64,000 nt of DNA from Flavobacterium frigoris PS1. GTDB lineage: Bacteria > Bacteroidota > Bacteroidia > Flavobacteriales > Flavobacteriaceae. Each line of letters starts with the position of its first letter. The first letter of the stretch is position 1. The notes beneath the pieces were generated by a model. It worked only from the letters and a program-made list of their open reading frames with translations. It had not been told where the DNA came from and made no database searches. A program made the translations under genes and the position numbers. Shown here in pieces: positions 45,830 through 55,440 of the stretch. The stretch is from the NCBI RefSeq assembly GCF_000252125.1, contig NZ_AHKF01000018.1:372001-436000 (forward strand). The letters are read 5' to 3'.

Positions 45830-46849
45830 CTATTTCTTATCTACGACAGGTCTATTTTCTCTATTAGCCAGTTCCCAAGCGATGGTGAAGGCTAGTTGTG
45901 CTCTTTTTGCCAAAGCATCGTATTCAATTTTGTCCGGTGTATCTGTTTTTTTATGGTAATCAGCATGGACTCCGTTAAAAATGAAGACGGATGGAATACC
46001 GTTCTTTGCGAAATTGTAATGGTCAGAGCGCTCATAAAAATGTTGCGGATCCATAGGGTCATTGTATTTGAAATCCAAATTCATATGTGTGTATTTCTCA
46101 TTTGCTGCCAAGCAAATTTTGTTTAAATCAGTCGAAAGTCGATCAGCACCAATTAAATATACATAGTTATTTGAGTCTGGATGAAAGTCATCACGGCGAC
46201 CTATCATATCAATATTAATGTCAGTGATGGTGTTTGCTAATGGAAATAATGGGTTTTCAGAATAGTAGCGAGAACCGTGCAAACCATGTTCTTCACCAGT
46301 AACGTGAAGGAATAGGATAGACCTTTTAGGACCATGGCCTTCTTTTTTTGCTGTTTCGAATGCTTGGGCAATTTCAAGTAATGCAACTGTTCCTGAGCCG
46401 TCATCGTCAGCTCCATTGTAGACATCTCCATTTTTGACACCTACATGGTCATAATGTGCTGATATAACAACTACTTCTTCCGGTTTTTCAGAACCTTCAA
46501 TAAAGGCCCAGATATTCTCTGAATCAGATAAACCTTCATCGCGTTTGGCGTTGAGGTAAGCGGCTGGAATGGACTGGTAAAAGTTTGTAGCTCCTTTTGG
46601 AAAAGAGATTCCGTTTTTTACATATTGATTGATCAGGTATTCTCCAGCTCTTTTTTGTCCGGCAGAACCAGTTTCGCGACCTTCCATTCCATCTGAAGCG
46701 ACGATATAAAGATGTGTTTTTAATTCATTTGCCGTAATAGTAGCCATGTATTTAGTTGGGTCAGAATTATCTTGAGCTACAGCTTCCTTAGTAGTGGCGC
46801 AACTGATGCAAAGAGTCAGTAGTAAGCTTAACGGAATTATTTTTTTCAT
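45830..46849 (-). CDS. M28-family zinc aminopeptidase, lipoprotein
   Basis: This 339-aa lipoprotein (CISC, Cys 17) has M28 metal-ligand motifs: SAHYDHVGV, NGADDDGSGT, and HVTGEEHGLHGS. It would release N-terminal amino acids from peptides in the periplasm. A second M28 enzyme of different length lies at 57.2 kb. It follows the DUF3667 gene by six bases, so they may be co-transcribed. Confidence 0.92.
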   Translation of the reverse strand: MKKIIPLSLLLTLCISCATTKEAVAQDNSDPTKYMATITANELKTHLYIVASDGMEGRETGSAGQKRAGEYLINQYVKNGISFPKGATNFYQSIPAAYLNAKRDEGLSDSENIWAFIEGSEKPEEVVVISAHYDHVGVKNGDVYNGADDDGSGTVALLEIAQAFETAKKEGHGPKRSILFLHVTGEEHGLHGSRYYSENPLFPLANTITDINIDMIGRRDDFHPDSNNYVYLIGADRLSTDLNKICLAANEKYTHMNLDFKYNDPMDPQHFYERSDHYNFAKNGIPSVFIFNGVHADYHKKTDTPDKIEYDALAKRAQLAFTIAWELANRENRPVVDKK

Positions 46850-46855
46850 TATGAT

Positions 46856-47890
46856 TTAGTGAAGATTTATGAAAGTGTAAAAGGCAAACAATAAAAGTAA
46901 TAAAATTATTATGATGAAGTTTATAAAAAAAAGAAATATGGTTTTTACGAAGGAAATTAATCTAGATTCTCCATAAAAGCGATGATGTGCGGGAAAAAAA
47001 TAGTAGAGCATCCAGCCAAAGCCTGTAAAATAAATTAATCCGCTTAGGAAGTTTGTACTACTAGATTTTTCAAGGAACAAAAAGATTTTATCCGTAAGAA
47101 AGAGGATTAAAATAAGTAGTAGCAAGAACGAAAAATAATGAAGGGTAAAGATACCGTGGTCAAAATAATACCACTTTTTTTTACTGTGAAAAAGCCATAG
47201 AAAAAAGGCGAAAATAGGCAGATAGATAAACAGTACTTTTGGGAAATCATGAAGAAAAGAGGTTCTGAATTTTGCGATAATCTCATCTATTGTGTTATTC
47301 TCAGTAACTGTCAAGACCTTTTTAATAATCGAATATTCAAAACTGCTGTATTTGTCTTCTACTTTACCAAATTCTTGAATGGAGTCTAATTCTCGAACCG
47401 TTTTAATTTCAAAATTAAAAGGTTTTTCGGCTTGTCCGTTTAGTTCAACAGATTTATTGATTGTTTTCTGAATGGAGTCTAAATTGTCTTTTGCAAGTTC
47501 GCCCGGTTGTATAAGTTTATTGATTTTTAAGTCGCTCGTTTGTTTTGTGTTTGTATTGGAGAGCTCTAGTCTTTTATCAGGAAAAACACCAATCAAAAAA
47601 AACGTAATGAAACTGATAAAAATATAAAGGCGAATAGGTGCCAGATAGGATAATCGCTTGCCGGAAAGGTATTCCTTTGTTAGGGTAGCTGGTTTGAGAA
47701 GAAGGTTTTTGATGGTTTTCCAGAACGCATTTTCGTAATGGGTTAAATCCTCAAAGAAATGGATAAAAAGCTGATGGAAAGTTTTTCTGATGTCTATATT
47801 TTCCTGTCCGCAGTTAGAGCAGAATTTGTTTTCGACAACATATCGGCAATTTAAGCAAGTCTTATCTTTTCTTTGAGGATTTTTACTCAT
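46856..47890 (-). CDS. DUF3667 membrane protein with N-terminal zinc ribbon
   Basis: This 344-aa protein starts with a zinc-ribbon-like pattern CLNCRYVVENKFCSNCGQ (CxxC...CxxC, residues about 13-30). The DUF3667 stretch (YENAFWKTIKNLLLKPATL, about 76-95) follows, with four or five helices at roughly 110, 225, 255, 285 and 315. Function unknown. It lies between the dienelactone hydrolase gene and an M28 peptidase in the same direction. Confidence 0.85.
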   Translation of the reverse strand: MSKNPQRKDKTCLNCRYVVENKFCSNCGQENIDIRKTFHQLFIHFFEDLTHYENAFWKTIKNLLLKPATLTKEYLSGKRLSYLAPIRLYIFISFITFFLIGVFPDKRLELSNTNTKQTSDLKINKLIQPGELAKDNLDSIQKTINKSVELNGQAEKPFNFEIKTVRELDSIQEFGKVEDKYSSFEYSIIKKVLTVTENNTIDEIIAKFRTSFLHDFPKVLFIYLPIFAFFLWLFHSKKKWYYFDHGIFTLHYFSFLLLLILILFLTDKIFLFLEKSSSTNFLSGLIYFTGFGWMLYYFFPAHHRFYGESRLISFVKTIFLFFINFIIIILLLLLFAFYTFINLH

Positions 47891-47920
47891 GATAAAGAAA
47901 TTTGGTTTTTTGGAACCTAC

Positions 47921-48694
47921 TTATTTTCTTAAGACTTCACCTAAGAATAATTTTAGATGTTCGAAAGAGCGTTTAGCTGCTTTTTCGTTATATGCCGCCC
48001 CTTTCGAATTGTCGTCTCCGTATTCTGGATTGGTAAACCCATGCACTGCATTAGCATAATAAATCATTTGCCAATCGGCTTTTGTATCGCGCATTTCTTG
48101 TTGGAATGCGGTAATTTCTTCTTTTGATTCGTATGGATCGTCAGCACCATGACATACTAAAACCGGAACCGTGATTGGCTCAATTGCTCTTGCTGCATTT
48201 CTGGCTAAACCACCATGGAATGAAACTACTCCTTTTACTTTAAGATGACCACGTGCTGCTTCAAGTGCTCCTGTACCACCAAAGCAATACCCTATAACTA
48301 CAATATTATCTGGATTAGCACCAGCCTTAATCAATTGTTCCAAGGCTAATGAAATTCTTGTTTGATATTCCTTGTAGTTGGTTTTGTAATAACTGGATTT
48401 TTGGCCTGCTTCCGCATTATCTTTCGGGTAATTCCCTTCGCCATAAATATCCGCTATAAAGGAGTAATATCCCAATTTAGCCAAATCTCCTGCAATATCT
48501 TTGGACGCTTTGTCAATTCCATGCCATGCAGGAAGAATCAAAATCCCCGGTTTTTGTGCGCTTTTCTTTTTTGGCGTAATTTCAAAACCATTTAAAACCT
48601 GATTTCCGTCTCTGTAAGTTGTCGCTTTTAACTGTGCGAAAGAGCTGTTTGAATAGATAAGAAGCCCCAGAATAAAGTATTTTATATTTTTCAT
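47921..48694 (-). CDS. Secreted dienelactone-hydrolase-family protein
   Basis: This 257-aa alpha/beta hydrolase has a signal peptide (about residues 1-20, ending SFAQ). The nucleophile elbow is GYCFGG with a Cys nucleophile, the Asp is in CHGADDPYES, and the His is in AVHGFTNPEYG. All three members of the Cys-Asp-His triad of dienelactone hydrolases are present. The physiological substrate is unknown. Confidence 0.9.
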   Translation of the reverse strand: MKNIKYFILGLLIYSNSSFAQLKATTYRDGNQVLNGFEITPKKKSAQKPGILILPAWHGIDKASKDIAGDLAKLGYYSFIADIYGEGNYPKDNAEAGQKSSYYKTNYKEYQTRISLALEQLIKAGANPDNIVVIGYCFGGTGALEAARGHLKVKGVVSFHGGLARNAARAIEPITVPVLVCHGADDPYESKEEITAFQQEMRDTKADWQMIYYANAVHGFTNPEYGDDNSKGAAYNEKAAKRSFEHLKLFLGEVLRK

Positions 48695-48805
48695 AATGCT
48701 ATATGTTTTTACTCACAAATATCCGAAATTAAAAAGAGAAATATTATTTGTCGTACTAATTTACAGTTTTTTTAATAACTGTTTAGCGATACATTAAAAT
48801 ATTTA

Positions 48806-49258
48806 TTAAAGACTAATGTTTCTTTTGAAGGCACAACCCAATTCGATCATGGAATCTGTTTTGGCAATCCCTTGAATCGTATCGATTTTTTCATAAAGGA
48901 GTTTTCTCATGTGTTCATGATCTCTAGCTATCATTTTTATGTATAAGGTAAAAGAGCCAGTTATAAAATAACATTCGGTTACCTCGGGAATTTTTTTTAA
49001 CTCATCAATGACTCTACTAGAATCTTCGTCTTTATTTAGAGTGATTCCTGTAAATGCACCCCAGTCATAGCCTATTTTCTTCTCGTTGATAATGGGCTTT
49101 ATACCAGTAATAATTCCTTGCTCCATCAGTCTATTAATGCGCTGGTGGACCATGGTGTTTGATATTTTTAATGTAGTAGCAATTGCTGAATAGGCCATAC
49201 GCCCATCTTTTTCTAATTCTTTTATGATGTTGATGTCGAATTCATCCAGTGTTTCCAT
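48806..49258 (-). CDS. Lrp/AsnC-family regulator
   Basis: This 150-aa regulator has an N-terminal helix-turn-helix (DINIIKELEKDGRMAYSAIA, about residues 8-27) and a C-terminal RAM ligand-binding domain with the TGSFTLYIKM segment. It is divergent from the ornithine aminotransferase/arginase genes across a 224-bp spacer. It likely controls them in response to an amino acid, as Lrp proteins often do next to their targets (inference). Confidence 0.9.
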   Translation of the reverse strand: METLDEFDINIIKELEKDGRMAYSAIATTLKISNTMVHQRINRLMEQGIITGIKPIINEKKIGYDWGAFTGITLNKDEDSSRVIDELKKIPEVTECYFITGSFTLYIKMIARDHEHMRKLLYEKIDTIQGIAKTDSMIELGCAFKRNISL

Positions 49259-49482
49259 GAAGTTTATTTTAAATTAAAATAACGTATTTTTATAGGTATA
49301 AAAGTAATCATAATATTTTATAAAAAGAACTTTTGCGATGTAAAAATGACTTTTTTACAGGCTTAAATTCGTTAAATTTGTTTTATAAACTATTTTATTA
49401 AGTCAAAAACGCTATTTTTGATTGCTAAATTAAAAAATATTTGTAGGTTTGTAATTCAGAATCATAAAAATAAAATAAGATC

Positions 49483-50766
49483 ATGGAACAAAAACATCCA
49501 ACACTCTCTTTAAAAGCAGAAGCGTTAATCGAAAAAGAAAATAAATATGGAGCCCATAATTATCATCCCTTACCGGTAGTTCTTGAAAAAGGAGAAGGTG
49601 TTTTTGTATGGGATGTAGATGGTAAAAAATATTATGATTTCCTATCAGCTTATTCAGCGGTTAATCAGGGGCATTGTCACCCAACAATAGTAGGGGCGAT
49701 GGTTAAACAAGCGCAGACTTTAACATTGACTTCTCGTGCTTTTCATAATGACCAGTTAGGTGTTTTTGAAGAATATGTTACAAAATATTTTGATTTTGAC
49801 AAAGTATTACCAATGAATACAGGTGCTGAAGCGGTAGAAACTGCTTTGAAAATTTGTAGAAAATGGTCGTATGAAGTAAAAGGGATTCCTGAAAATCAAG
49901 CACAAATTATTGTTTGTGAAAACAATTTCCACGGAAGAACGACAACAATCATTTCGTTTTCAAATGACGAAAATGCACGTAAGAATTTTGGTCCCTTCAC
50001 AGAAGGTTTTATCAAAATTCCTTATGATGATACTGATGCGTTAGAAGCAGCTTTAAAATCAAGTTCAAATATAGCTGGTTTCTTGGTAGAACCAATTCAA
50101 GGAGAAGCTGGAGTTTATGTTCCTACAGAAGGCTATTTGGCGAAAGCCAAAGCACTTTGTGCAGCACATAATGTATTATTCATTGCGGACGAGGTGCAAA
50201 CAGGAATTGCACGTACAGGTAGACTTTTAGCCACTTGTGGAAATTGTTCATGTGAAAAAGGATGTGAAAAAAGACCAGAAGTGAAGCCAGATATCCTTAT
50301 CTTAGGGAAAGCAATTTCTGGAGGAGTTTATCCAGTGTCTGCTGTTTTGGCTAATAATTCCATTATGAACGTAATCAAACCAGGTCAGCACGGTTCTACT
50401 TTTGGAGGAAATCCAGTTGCGGCTGCAGTTGCTATTGCGGCACTTGATGTAGTTCGTGATGAAAACTTATCAGAAAATGCAGAACGTTTAGGGATTATAT
50501 TAAGAAAAGGCCTGAATGATATCGCTTCTAGAAACCCATTAATTGCTCTGGTAAGAGGGAAAGGTTTGCTTAACGCAATCGTAATTAATTGTGATGAAGA
50601 ATCTGATTTAGCCTGGGAAATATGCTTAAAATTTAGAGACTATGGCTTGTTAGCAAAACCAACACATGGAAATAAAATACGTTTCGCTCCGCCTTTAGTT
50701 ATTACTGAAGCGCAAATCCAAGACTGTCTTGCGATTATTGAAAAGGCATTAAACGATTTCAAATAA
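49483..50766 (+). CDS. rocD: Ornithine aminotransferase
   Basis: This 427-aa PLP enzyme of the class-III aminotransferase fold converts ornithine plus 2-oxoglutarate to glutamate semialdehyde. PLP-binding features are [26 protein letters not shown] and the Schiff-base Lys in LGKAISGG. Between the DEVQTG segment and KPDILILGK lies a Cys-rich insert, [12 protein letters not shown], with four Cys that may bind a metal. The arginase gene follows 11 bp later; together they feed arginine into glutamate. A TATTTTTG -7 box lies at 49413-49420. Confidence 0.93.
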   Translation: MEQKHPTLSLKAEALIEKENKYGAHNYHPLPVVLEKGEGVFVWDVDGKKYYDFLSAYSAVNQGHCHPTIVGAMVKQAQTLTLTSRAFHNDQLGVFEEYVTKYFDFDKVLPMNTGAEAVETALKICRKWSYEVKGIPENQAQIIVCENNFHGRTTTIISFSNDENARKNFGPFTEGFIKIPYDDTDALEAALKSSSNIAGFLVEPIQGEAGVYVPTEGYLAKAKALCAAHNVLFIADEVQTGIARTGRLLATCGNCSCEKGCEKRPEVKPDILILGKAISGGVYPVSAVLANNSIMNVIKPGQHGSTFGGNPVAAAVAIAALDVVRDENLSENAERLGIILRKGLNDIASRNPLIALVRGKGLLNAIVINCDEESDLAWEICLKFRDYGLLAKPTHGNKIRFAPPLVITEAQIQDCLAIIEKALNDFK

Positions 50767-50777
50767 TACCGATTGTT

Positions 50778-51740
50778 ATGGAACGATTTATCAAATTAAT
50801 TAAAAACCGATCTGATATCGGAGCCGGCACAAGAGGTTCTGATATGGGAGTTGATGCCATTGAAATTGCCGCTATCAATCAAAATAGTGATTATTTTAAT
50901 CAGTTTGAATTTGAAGATGTAAAAACGCATAACGAGTCGGTGTACAATAAAAACCGAAATACGTTTGCTAAAAGAATCGAACATGTATTAGAACAATGCA
51001 CTCGGGTTTCGTATGCGGTAAAACACAATTTGCAAGCTAATTATTTTCCAATTGTACTGTCAGGAGATCACTCTTCGGCATTGGGAACAATTAGTGGAAT
51101 CAAAGCGGTTTATCCGACTAAAACATTAGGTGTAGTTTGGATTGATGCACATGCTGATTTGCATTCACCTTATACGTCTCCTTCGGGTAATATACATGGT
51201 ATGCCCTTAGCGGCAGCTCTTGCAGATGATAATTTAGATTGTAAAATCAATGAAATTACTCCGGAAACAGTTCAACATTGGGAGGACATGAAAAATATTG
51301 GTTGTCCTGGTGCCAAAATTCGACCTGAAAATCTAATTTATTTTGGTGTCCGTGATGCCGAAAAACCTGAATTAGATCAAATGGAAAAATTGGGAATCAG
51401 AAACTATATGGTTGATGAAGTTCGTTACAGAGGACTTCAAAATTGTGTTACTGAAGCGCTGACAAAATTATCTAATTGCGATATAATTTATATTTCCTTT
51501 GATGTGGATTCTATGGATTGCGATATGATTTCTTATGGTACTGGTACACCAGTTCCTAAAGGATTTGATCAATACGAGGTAATTGACATCATCAATCAAA
51601 TTGTCAAATCTAGAAAAGTGGTTTGTTTTGAAGTGGTGGAAGTAAATCCCCTTTTGGATACCAAAGGAAACAAGATGGCAGAGACTGCTTTTCAAGTTTT
51701 AGAACAAATTACATCTACTATTATTTTACCTATCGAATAA
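50778..51740 (+). CDS. rocF: Arginase-family ureohydrolase
   Basis: This 320-aa enzyme has the Mn-cluster motifs LSGDHSSALGT, WIDAHADLHSP and SFDVDSMDCD. Arginase hydrolyses arginine to ornithine and urea, and the paired rocD consumes the ornithine. The arginase rather than agmatinase assignment rests on this pairing and on the general sequence. A terminator lies about 20 bp after the stop. Confidence 0.9.
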   Translation: MERFIKLIKNRSDIGAGTRGSDMGVDAIEIAAINQNSDYFNQFEFEDVKTHNESVYNKNRNTFAKRIEHVLEQCTRVSYAVKHNLQANYFPIVLSGDHSSALGTISGIKAVYPTKTLGVVWIDAHADLHSPYTSPSGNIHGMPLAAALADDNLDCKINEITPETVQHWEDMKNIGCPGAKIRPENLIYFGVRDAEKPELDQMEKLGIRNYMVDEVRYRGLQNCVTEALTKLSNCDIIYISFDVDSMDCDMISYGTGTPVPKGFDQYEVIDIINQIVKSRKVVCFEVVEVNPLLDTKGNKMAETAFQVLEQITSTIILPIE

Positions 51741-51761
51741 TCATTTTTTATTGACATATAT

Positions 51762-51799
51762 AAGCCCAAGGTCTAGAAATAGATCTTGGGCTTTTTTTT
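51762..51799 (+). terminator. Terminator after the arginase gene
   Basis: The stem AAGCCCAAGGTCT / AGATCTTGGGCTT (one mismatch) around a short loop is followed by a run of T. Confidence 0.85.
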
Positions 51800-51975
51800 G
51801 TGGATTTGTACTTATTAATAGGAGCACGTTGGCATTTTAACAATTAAAAGCAGCAAAATAGCTCATAATTTATTTCGTTGTTTTTAAAAGTTTATTTTTG
51901 TTTTAGCGAAAGAGATGTATTAAGTATTTTTACGTAGTTTATTTTATTTAACCAATGCAATTTACCCTAGACAAT

Positions 51976-52782
51976 ATGAAAAATGCAATTATACCAAAAC
52001 TAACCGTTGTAGGTGCGGGGCCTGGAGATGTAGATTTGATAGCGATTAAAGCCGTAAAAGCATTGCAAAATGCCGCTGTGGTTTTGTATGATGCATTGGT
52101 AAATGAAGAATTATTAAACTATGCTCCGCAAGCCGAAGTTATTTTTGTAGGCAAGCGTTTTGGTTGTCATGCGTACAGTCAAGATCAAATAAACGAACTG
52201 ATTGTGGTTATGGCTAAAAAACACGGTCAGGTAGTGCGTTTGAAAGGTGGCGATCCATTTGTTTTTGGGCGTGGGAGTGAAGAGATAGACTATGCACAAC
52301 AATTTGGTTTAGAAACCGCGATTGTTCCCGGAATTTCATCGGCATTAGGTGTTCCGGCCTCTAATGGAATTAGTTTAACCCAACGTAAAGTATCCGAGAG
52401 TTTCTGGGTAATTACAGGAACGACTTCTGATCATAAGTTGTCAAAGGATGTGAACTTGGCTTCACAATCGTCTGCGACCGTTGTTATCTTGATGGGGATG
52501 CATAAACTAAATGAAATAGTAACTTTATACCAAAGCAATAGAACCGATGATTTGCCTATTGCTATTATTCAAAATGGAACTACGGCAACACAAAAAATGG
52601 TTAGCGGAAAAATAAGTTCTATTTTAGAATTGGTAAAAGAACAAGAATTGGCTTCTCCAGCCATTATTGTCATAGGAGAAGTGGTAGGAAATCCTTCAAA
52701 GTTGACTGCGTTTACTGAGCAAGCTTGCAGTAACGATGAGTTCATTTTGCAAAATTTAAATGAAATAGCAAGATTACAATAA
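51976..52782 (+). CDS. cobA: Uroporphyrinogen-III C-methyltransferase (SUMT)
   Basis: This 268-aa SAM-dependent enzyme adds methyl groups at C2 and C7 of uroporphyrinogen III to make precorrin-2, the precursor of sirohaem. It has VGAGPGDVDLIAIKA, RLKGGDPFVFGRGSEE and PGISSALGVPASNGI. I chose the ATG at 51976 because the family normally starts a few residues before the first glycine motif; the upstream ATG at 51955 adds seven residues. Sirohaem is needed by NirB-type nitrite and sulfite reductases. A decayed nirD lies 7.4 kb downstream, so this gene may be a survivor of a nitrite-assimilation cluster. Confidence 0.92.
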   Translation: MKNAIIPKLTVVGAGPGDVDLIAIKAVKALQNAAVVLYDALVNEELLNYAPQAEVIFVGKRFGCHAYSQDQINELIVVMAKKHGQVVRLKGGDPFVFGRGSEEIDYAQQFGLETAIVPGISSALGVPASNGISLTQRKVSESFWVITGTTSDHKLSKDVNLASQSSATVVILMGMHKLNEIVTLYQSNRTDDLPIAIIQNGTTATQKMVSGKISSILELVKEQELASPAIIVIGEVVGNPSKLTAFTEQACSNDEFILQNLNEIARLQ

Positions 52783-52820
52783 AATATTTTGGTGCCATTG
52801 CCAAGAAAACAAAAACGTAA

Positions 52821-53044
52821 GGAGACTCACTTTCTTTTTTAAAACAATCGTTGCAGGATCTAATAGAAACATTAGATCAAAAGCACGAATTGAATACGCT
52901 TTCTTATGGCATTGTATTGAGCCAAAAGATAATTCAATTAGTGATATGGAAAAAGGAATGATGGCATTAAAACTTTTCAAAGATCGGCCAGATCCTATAA
53001 AAACATTAATACAATTAGGACAACAAAATAATGAAGCTGAATAG
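52821..53044 (+). pseudogene. Frameshifted small helical protein gene (family not recognised)
   Basis: One frame from 52821 reads SLQDLIETLDQKHELNTLSY then GIVLSQK. At about 52930 the coding sense moves to another frame that reads DNSISDMEKGMMALKLFKDR and on to a TAG at 53042. Both halves look like one amphipathic helical protein, and a one-base indel in an A-rich run would join them. No ATG is found for the first half. I do not recognise the family. It begins 38 bp after the SUMT stop. Confidence 0.4.
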
Positions 53045-53108
53045 ATAAACAACCACTAACACAAGTCTTGCGCAATTTACGAATTTAGTGGAATTACCGT
53101 TTTAATTC

Positions 53109-53132
53109 GTATTTTCGTTTAGCCGAAAATAC
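53109..53132. repeat. Short inverted repeat
   Basis: GTATTTTCG, six bases, CGAAAATAC forms a perfect 9-bp stem. It is followed by the direct repeat CGTAAGTCGC...CGTAAGTCGC. It lies in decayed spacer DNA and I cannot assign a role; no T-run follows, so it is not a typical terminator. Confidence 0.4.
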
Positions 53133-53224
53133 TCGTCTTCGTAAGTCGCAAACTGCGTAAGTCGCGGGAGCGTTTGTCGTAACCTTATAAGAAGCAAACG
53201 AATTGGAAAATAAATAAAATAGGA

Positions 53225-53365
53225 ATGCTTTGTGTGATCTTGGATGCTAACGATGGAAGTATTTGGTTTGGATTTTTAAGTGGAGTGTATCGTTATGATG
53301 GTGAGATCAGTACTGACTTTAAAGAAAAAAGAGTAAGAAATAAGGTGTATAGCCGAAAATTTTAA
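53225..53365 (+). pseudogene. Fragment of a two-component-type beta-propeller protein
   Basis: A 46-codon frame reads ANDGSIWFGFLSGVYRYDGE and then ISTDFKEK before stopping. This is one blade of the two-component regulator propeller (pattern D..G.IWFGT..GVYRYDG..), which normally occurs in long repeat proteins. The rest of the gene is absent, so this is a remnant. Confidence 0.55.
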
Positions 53366-53715
53366 AACGGAATTGTACTTGAGGTGATATATTTTTTGTC
53401 ATAGAATGTCGCAGCGGTGCGAATTCTTTGTAGGAATTAATAATTGAGAAAGAGAAGTGAAGGCTAAGAGAAAGTGATTTTGGTTAGAAGAGGGAAAACA
53501 TTCAAAAAAATAAAAAGGCATTATCCATAATTTTATATATATTTAACATTTAATATTGTAATAATAACAGAAATAGCAATCATATTTTGACAAAATATTT
53601 AAAATACAATTAAATTATTTCAAATTTTACTTTTTAGTATTGAACATCAACTAGTCAATAAATATATTTAAATTTTTATAAACTTATCAAAACTATTTTT
53701 TTTAACTGTTTTTAG
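53366..53715. other. AT-rich spacer upstream of the membrane hybrid kinase
   Basis: No gene, repeat or convincing promoter seen. The last 200 bp are extremely AT-rich and presumably hold the promoter of the kinase gene. Confidence 0.35.
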
Positions 53716-55440
53716 ATGGAAAGAAATAAGCCCAATAGTAGTATCAAAAGCATCTATAGATTTAGTACACTTACCAATTTTAATTTTAATTTTTTTACGT
53801 TACAATTTTTGATTGTTACGTCATTCCTTTTTTATTTAAAATTAACCTATGTTGCTTGGGGAAGTATTCCTATATTTCTGTTGTTTTTGTATTTTTCGCG
53901 TTCAAACAAATACAGTTTCAATCAAAAATCTATTGTGGCTGTTTTAGCTTTAACGGGCTATTTTACTTATGCTTTTATATTCTATGGAAAAACATTCAAT
54001 TTTATTGTTCTGTTATATATAATTCCCATTGTTTTGTTAATCATAATTCGGTATCATCAGTTCATGTTTTATTTAATTGGACTCCTCATAGTAACTTTTG
54101 GAACAATTATCTATTTTGATTTCTTTGGATTTGATTACGGGAATAAAATGTATTATGAAAAAGACATTTATAATATGTTTTTTTATTTTATTGTAGTCAT
54201 GATCATGATTTATTTGATTGTATTACTTACTGCTCGAACCAATTTAGTAAAGTACATTATCGAAGATTTAAAAACTAAAAATAATGAATTAGAAGAATCG
54301 CGACTGGAGTTGAAGAAGTTACAAATCAATAAAGAGTCCTTTTTTGCTATAATGAGTCATGAAATCAGAACTCCCTTGAATGCTATAAAAGGAATTTCGG
54401 ATATTTTAAAAAACCATAAACTGAGTGAGGAAGACCAATATCTGTTAGAACTAATGGACTATTCGTCTAATCATCTATTAGCTTTAGTAAACAATATTTT
54501 AGATTTTACTAAATTAAACGATGGCGCTTTTACGTTACAATACTCAGAGTTCAGTTTGACTAATGCTTTAAATTCATTGTTTAAAATGAATGAAAGATTA
54601 GCATTAGAAAAGGGGTTGCGATTTGAAATAGAAACGGCTACCGATATTCCCAATTATGTTTATGGAGATAAAAATAGAATCAATCAAATTGTTTTAAATC
54701 TACTAAACAACGCAATTGAGTACACCAATGCAGGAACAGTTAAAATGCAGGTAAACGGCGAATATAGTTCAGATTCTAAGGATGAATTTCTACTTCAAAT
54801 AACCATTTCTGACACCGGTAAAGGAATTGATAAAGAATTAGCGAAAAAGCTTTTTCAAAAATATGCTACGACAAACACCTCAACAAACAGTGTAGGATTA
54901 GGATTAACAATTTCAAAAGGGCTGATTGATTTAATGCACGGAACAATTTCATTTCAATCGACACCTAATGAGGGGACCATCTTTTTTATTAGCATTCCGT
55001 TGCCTGTAGTACATAACACTACAGCAAACCTGGATGCTATGGATAGTAGTTTCTGTGATAGCATTATAAAAATACTTTTGGTGGATGATAATAAAATTAA
55101 TTTACTCGTTTTAGAAAAGCAATTAAAGAACCATTTGAAAAATAGCCAAATAACGATTGCTTATAATGGACTAGAAGCATTGAACTTGATAAAAGAGCAT
55201 GAATATGACATCGTGCTAATGGATGTGATAATGCCAGTAATGGGCGGAATTGAGGCGACAAAACTAGTTAGAAACCTAACGGACGATACCAAAAAAAGTA
55301 TTCCAATTATTGCTTTGACAGCTAATGTTGGTGAAAAAGAATTGGCTGAATGCTTGAATTCCGGAATGAATGATTGTGTTACCAAACCATTTGAAATTAG
55401 TACATTATTGAAATTAATAAAAAGCTTTAAAACCTCTTAG
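53716..55440 (+). CDS. Membrane-bound hybrid histidine kinase with receiver domain
   Basis: This 574-aa kinase has five or six transmembrane helices in residues 20-175 as its only sensor part, then a short coiled coil. A HisKA follows with [14 protein letters not shown] (phospho-His 215), then a HATPase_c with NLLNNAIEYT, DTGKGI and SVGLGLTIS. The C-terminal receiver (about 455-572) has LLVDDN and phospho-acceptor Asp 503 in LMDVIMP. It belongs to a different subgroup from the two kinases at 5.9-17.4 kb. The input is likely a membrane or lipid-soluble signal (inference). No partner regulator is adjacent. Confidence 0.92.
   Translation: MERNKPNSSIKSIYRFSTLTNFNFNFFTLQFLIVTSFLFYLKLTYVAWGSIPIFLLFLYFSRSNKYSFNQKSIVAVLALTGYFTYAFIFYGKTFNFIVLLYIIPIVLLIIIRYHQFMFYLIGLLIVTFGTIIYFDFFGFDYGNKMYYEKDIYNMFFYFIVVMIMIYLIVLLTARTNLVKYIIEDLKTKNNELEESRLELKKLQINKESFFAIMSHEIRTPLNAIKGISDILKNHKLSEEDQYLLELMDYSSNHLLALVNNILDFTKLNDGAFTLQYSEFSLTNALNSLFKMNERLALEKGLRFEIETATDIPNYVYGDKNRINQIVLNLLNNAIEYTNAGTVKMQVNGEYSSDSKDEFLLQITISDTGKGIDKELAKKLFQKYATTNTSTNSVGLGLTISKGLIDLMHGTISFQSTPNEGTIFFISIPLPVVHNTTANLDAMDSSFCDSIIKILLVDDNKINLLVLEKQLKNHLKNSQITIAYNGLEALNLIKEHEYDIVLMDVIMPVMGGIEATKLVRNLTDDTKKSIPIIALTANVGEKELAECLNSGMNDCVTKPFEISTLLKLIKSFKTS

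Noticed and set aside
45705..45959. 84-codon frame on the plus strand.
   Set aside because: It lies across the REP-like repeat and then antisense to the M28 peptidase; no family resemblance.
52774..53052. 92-codon minus-strand frame after SUMT.
   Set aside because: It is the reverse of the frameshifted helical gene and shows no protein-like pattern.
53133..53200. Direct repeat CGTAAGTCGC considered as a CRISPR-like or att element.
   Set aside because: Only two copies with short spacing and no associated genes.
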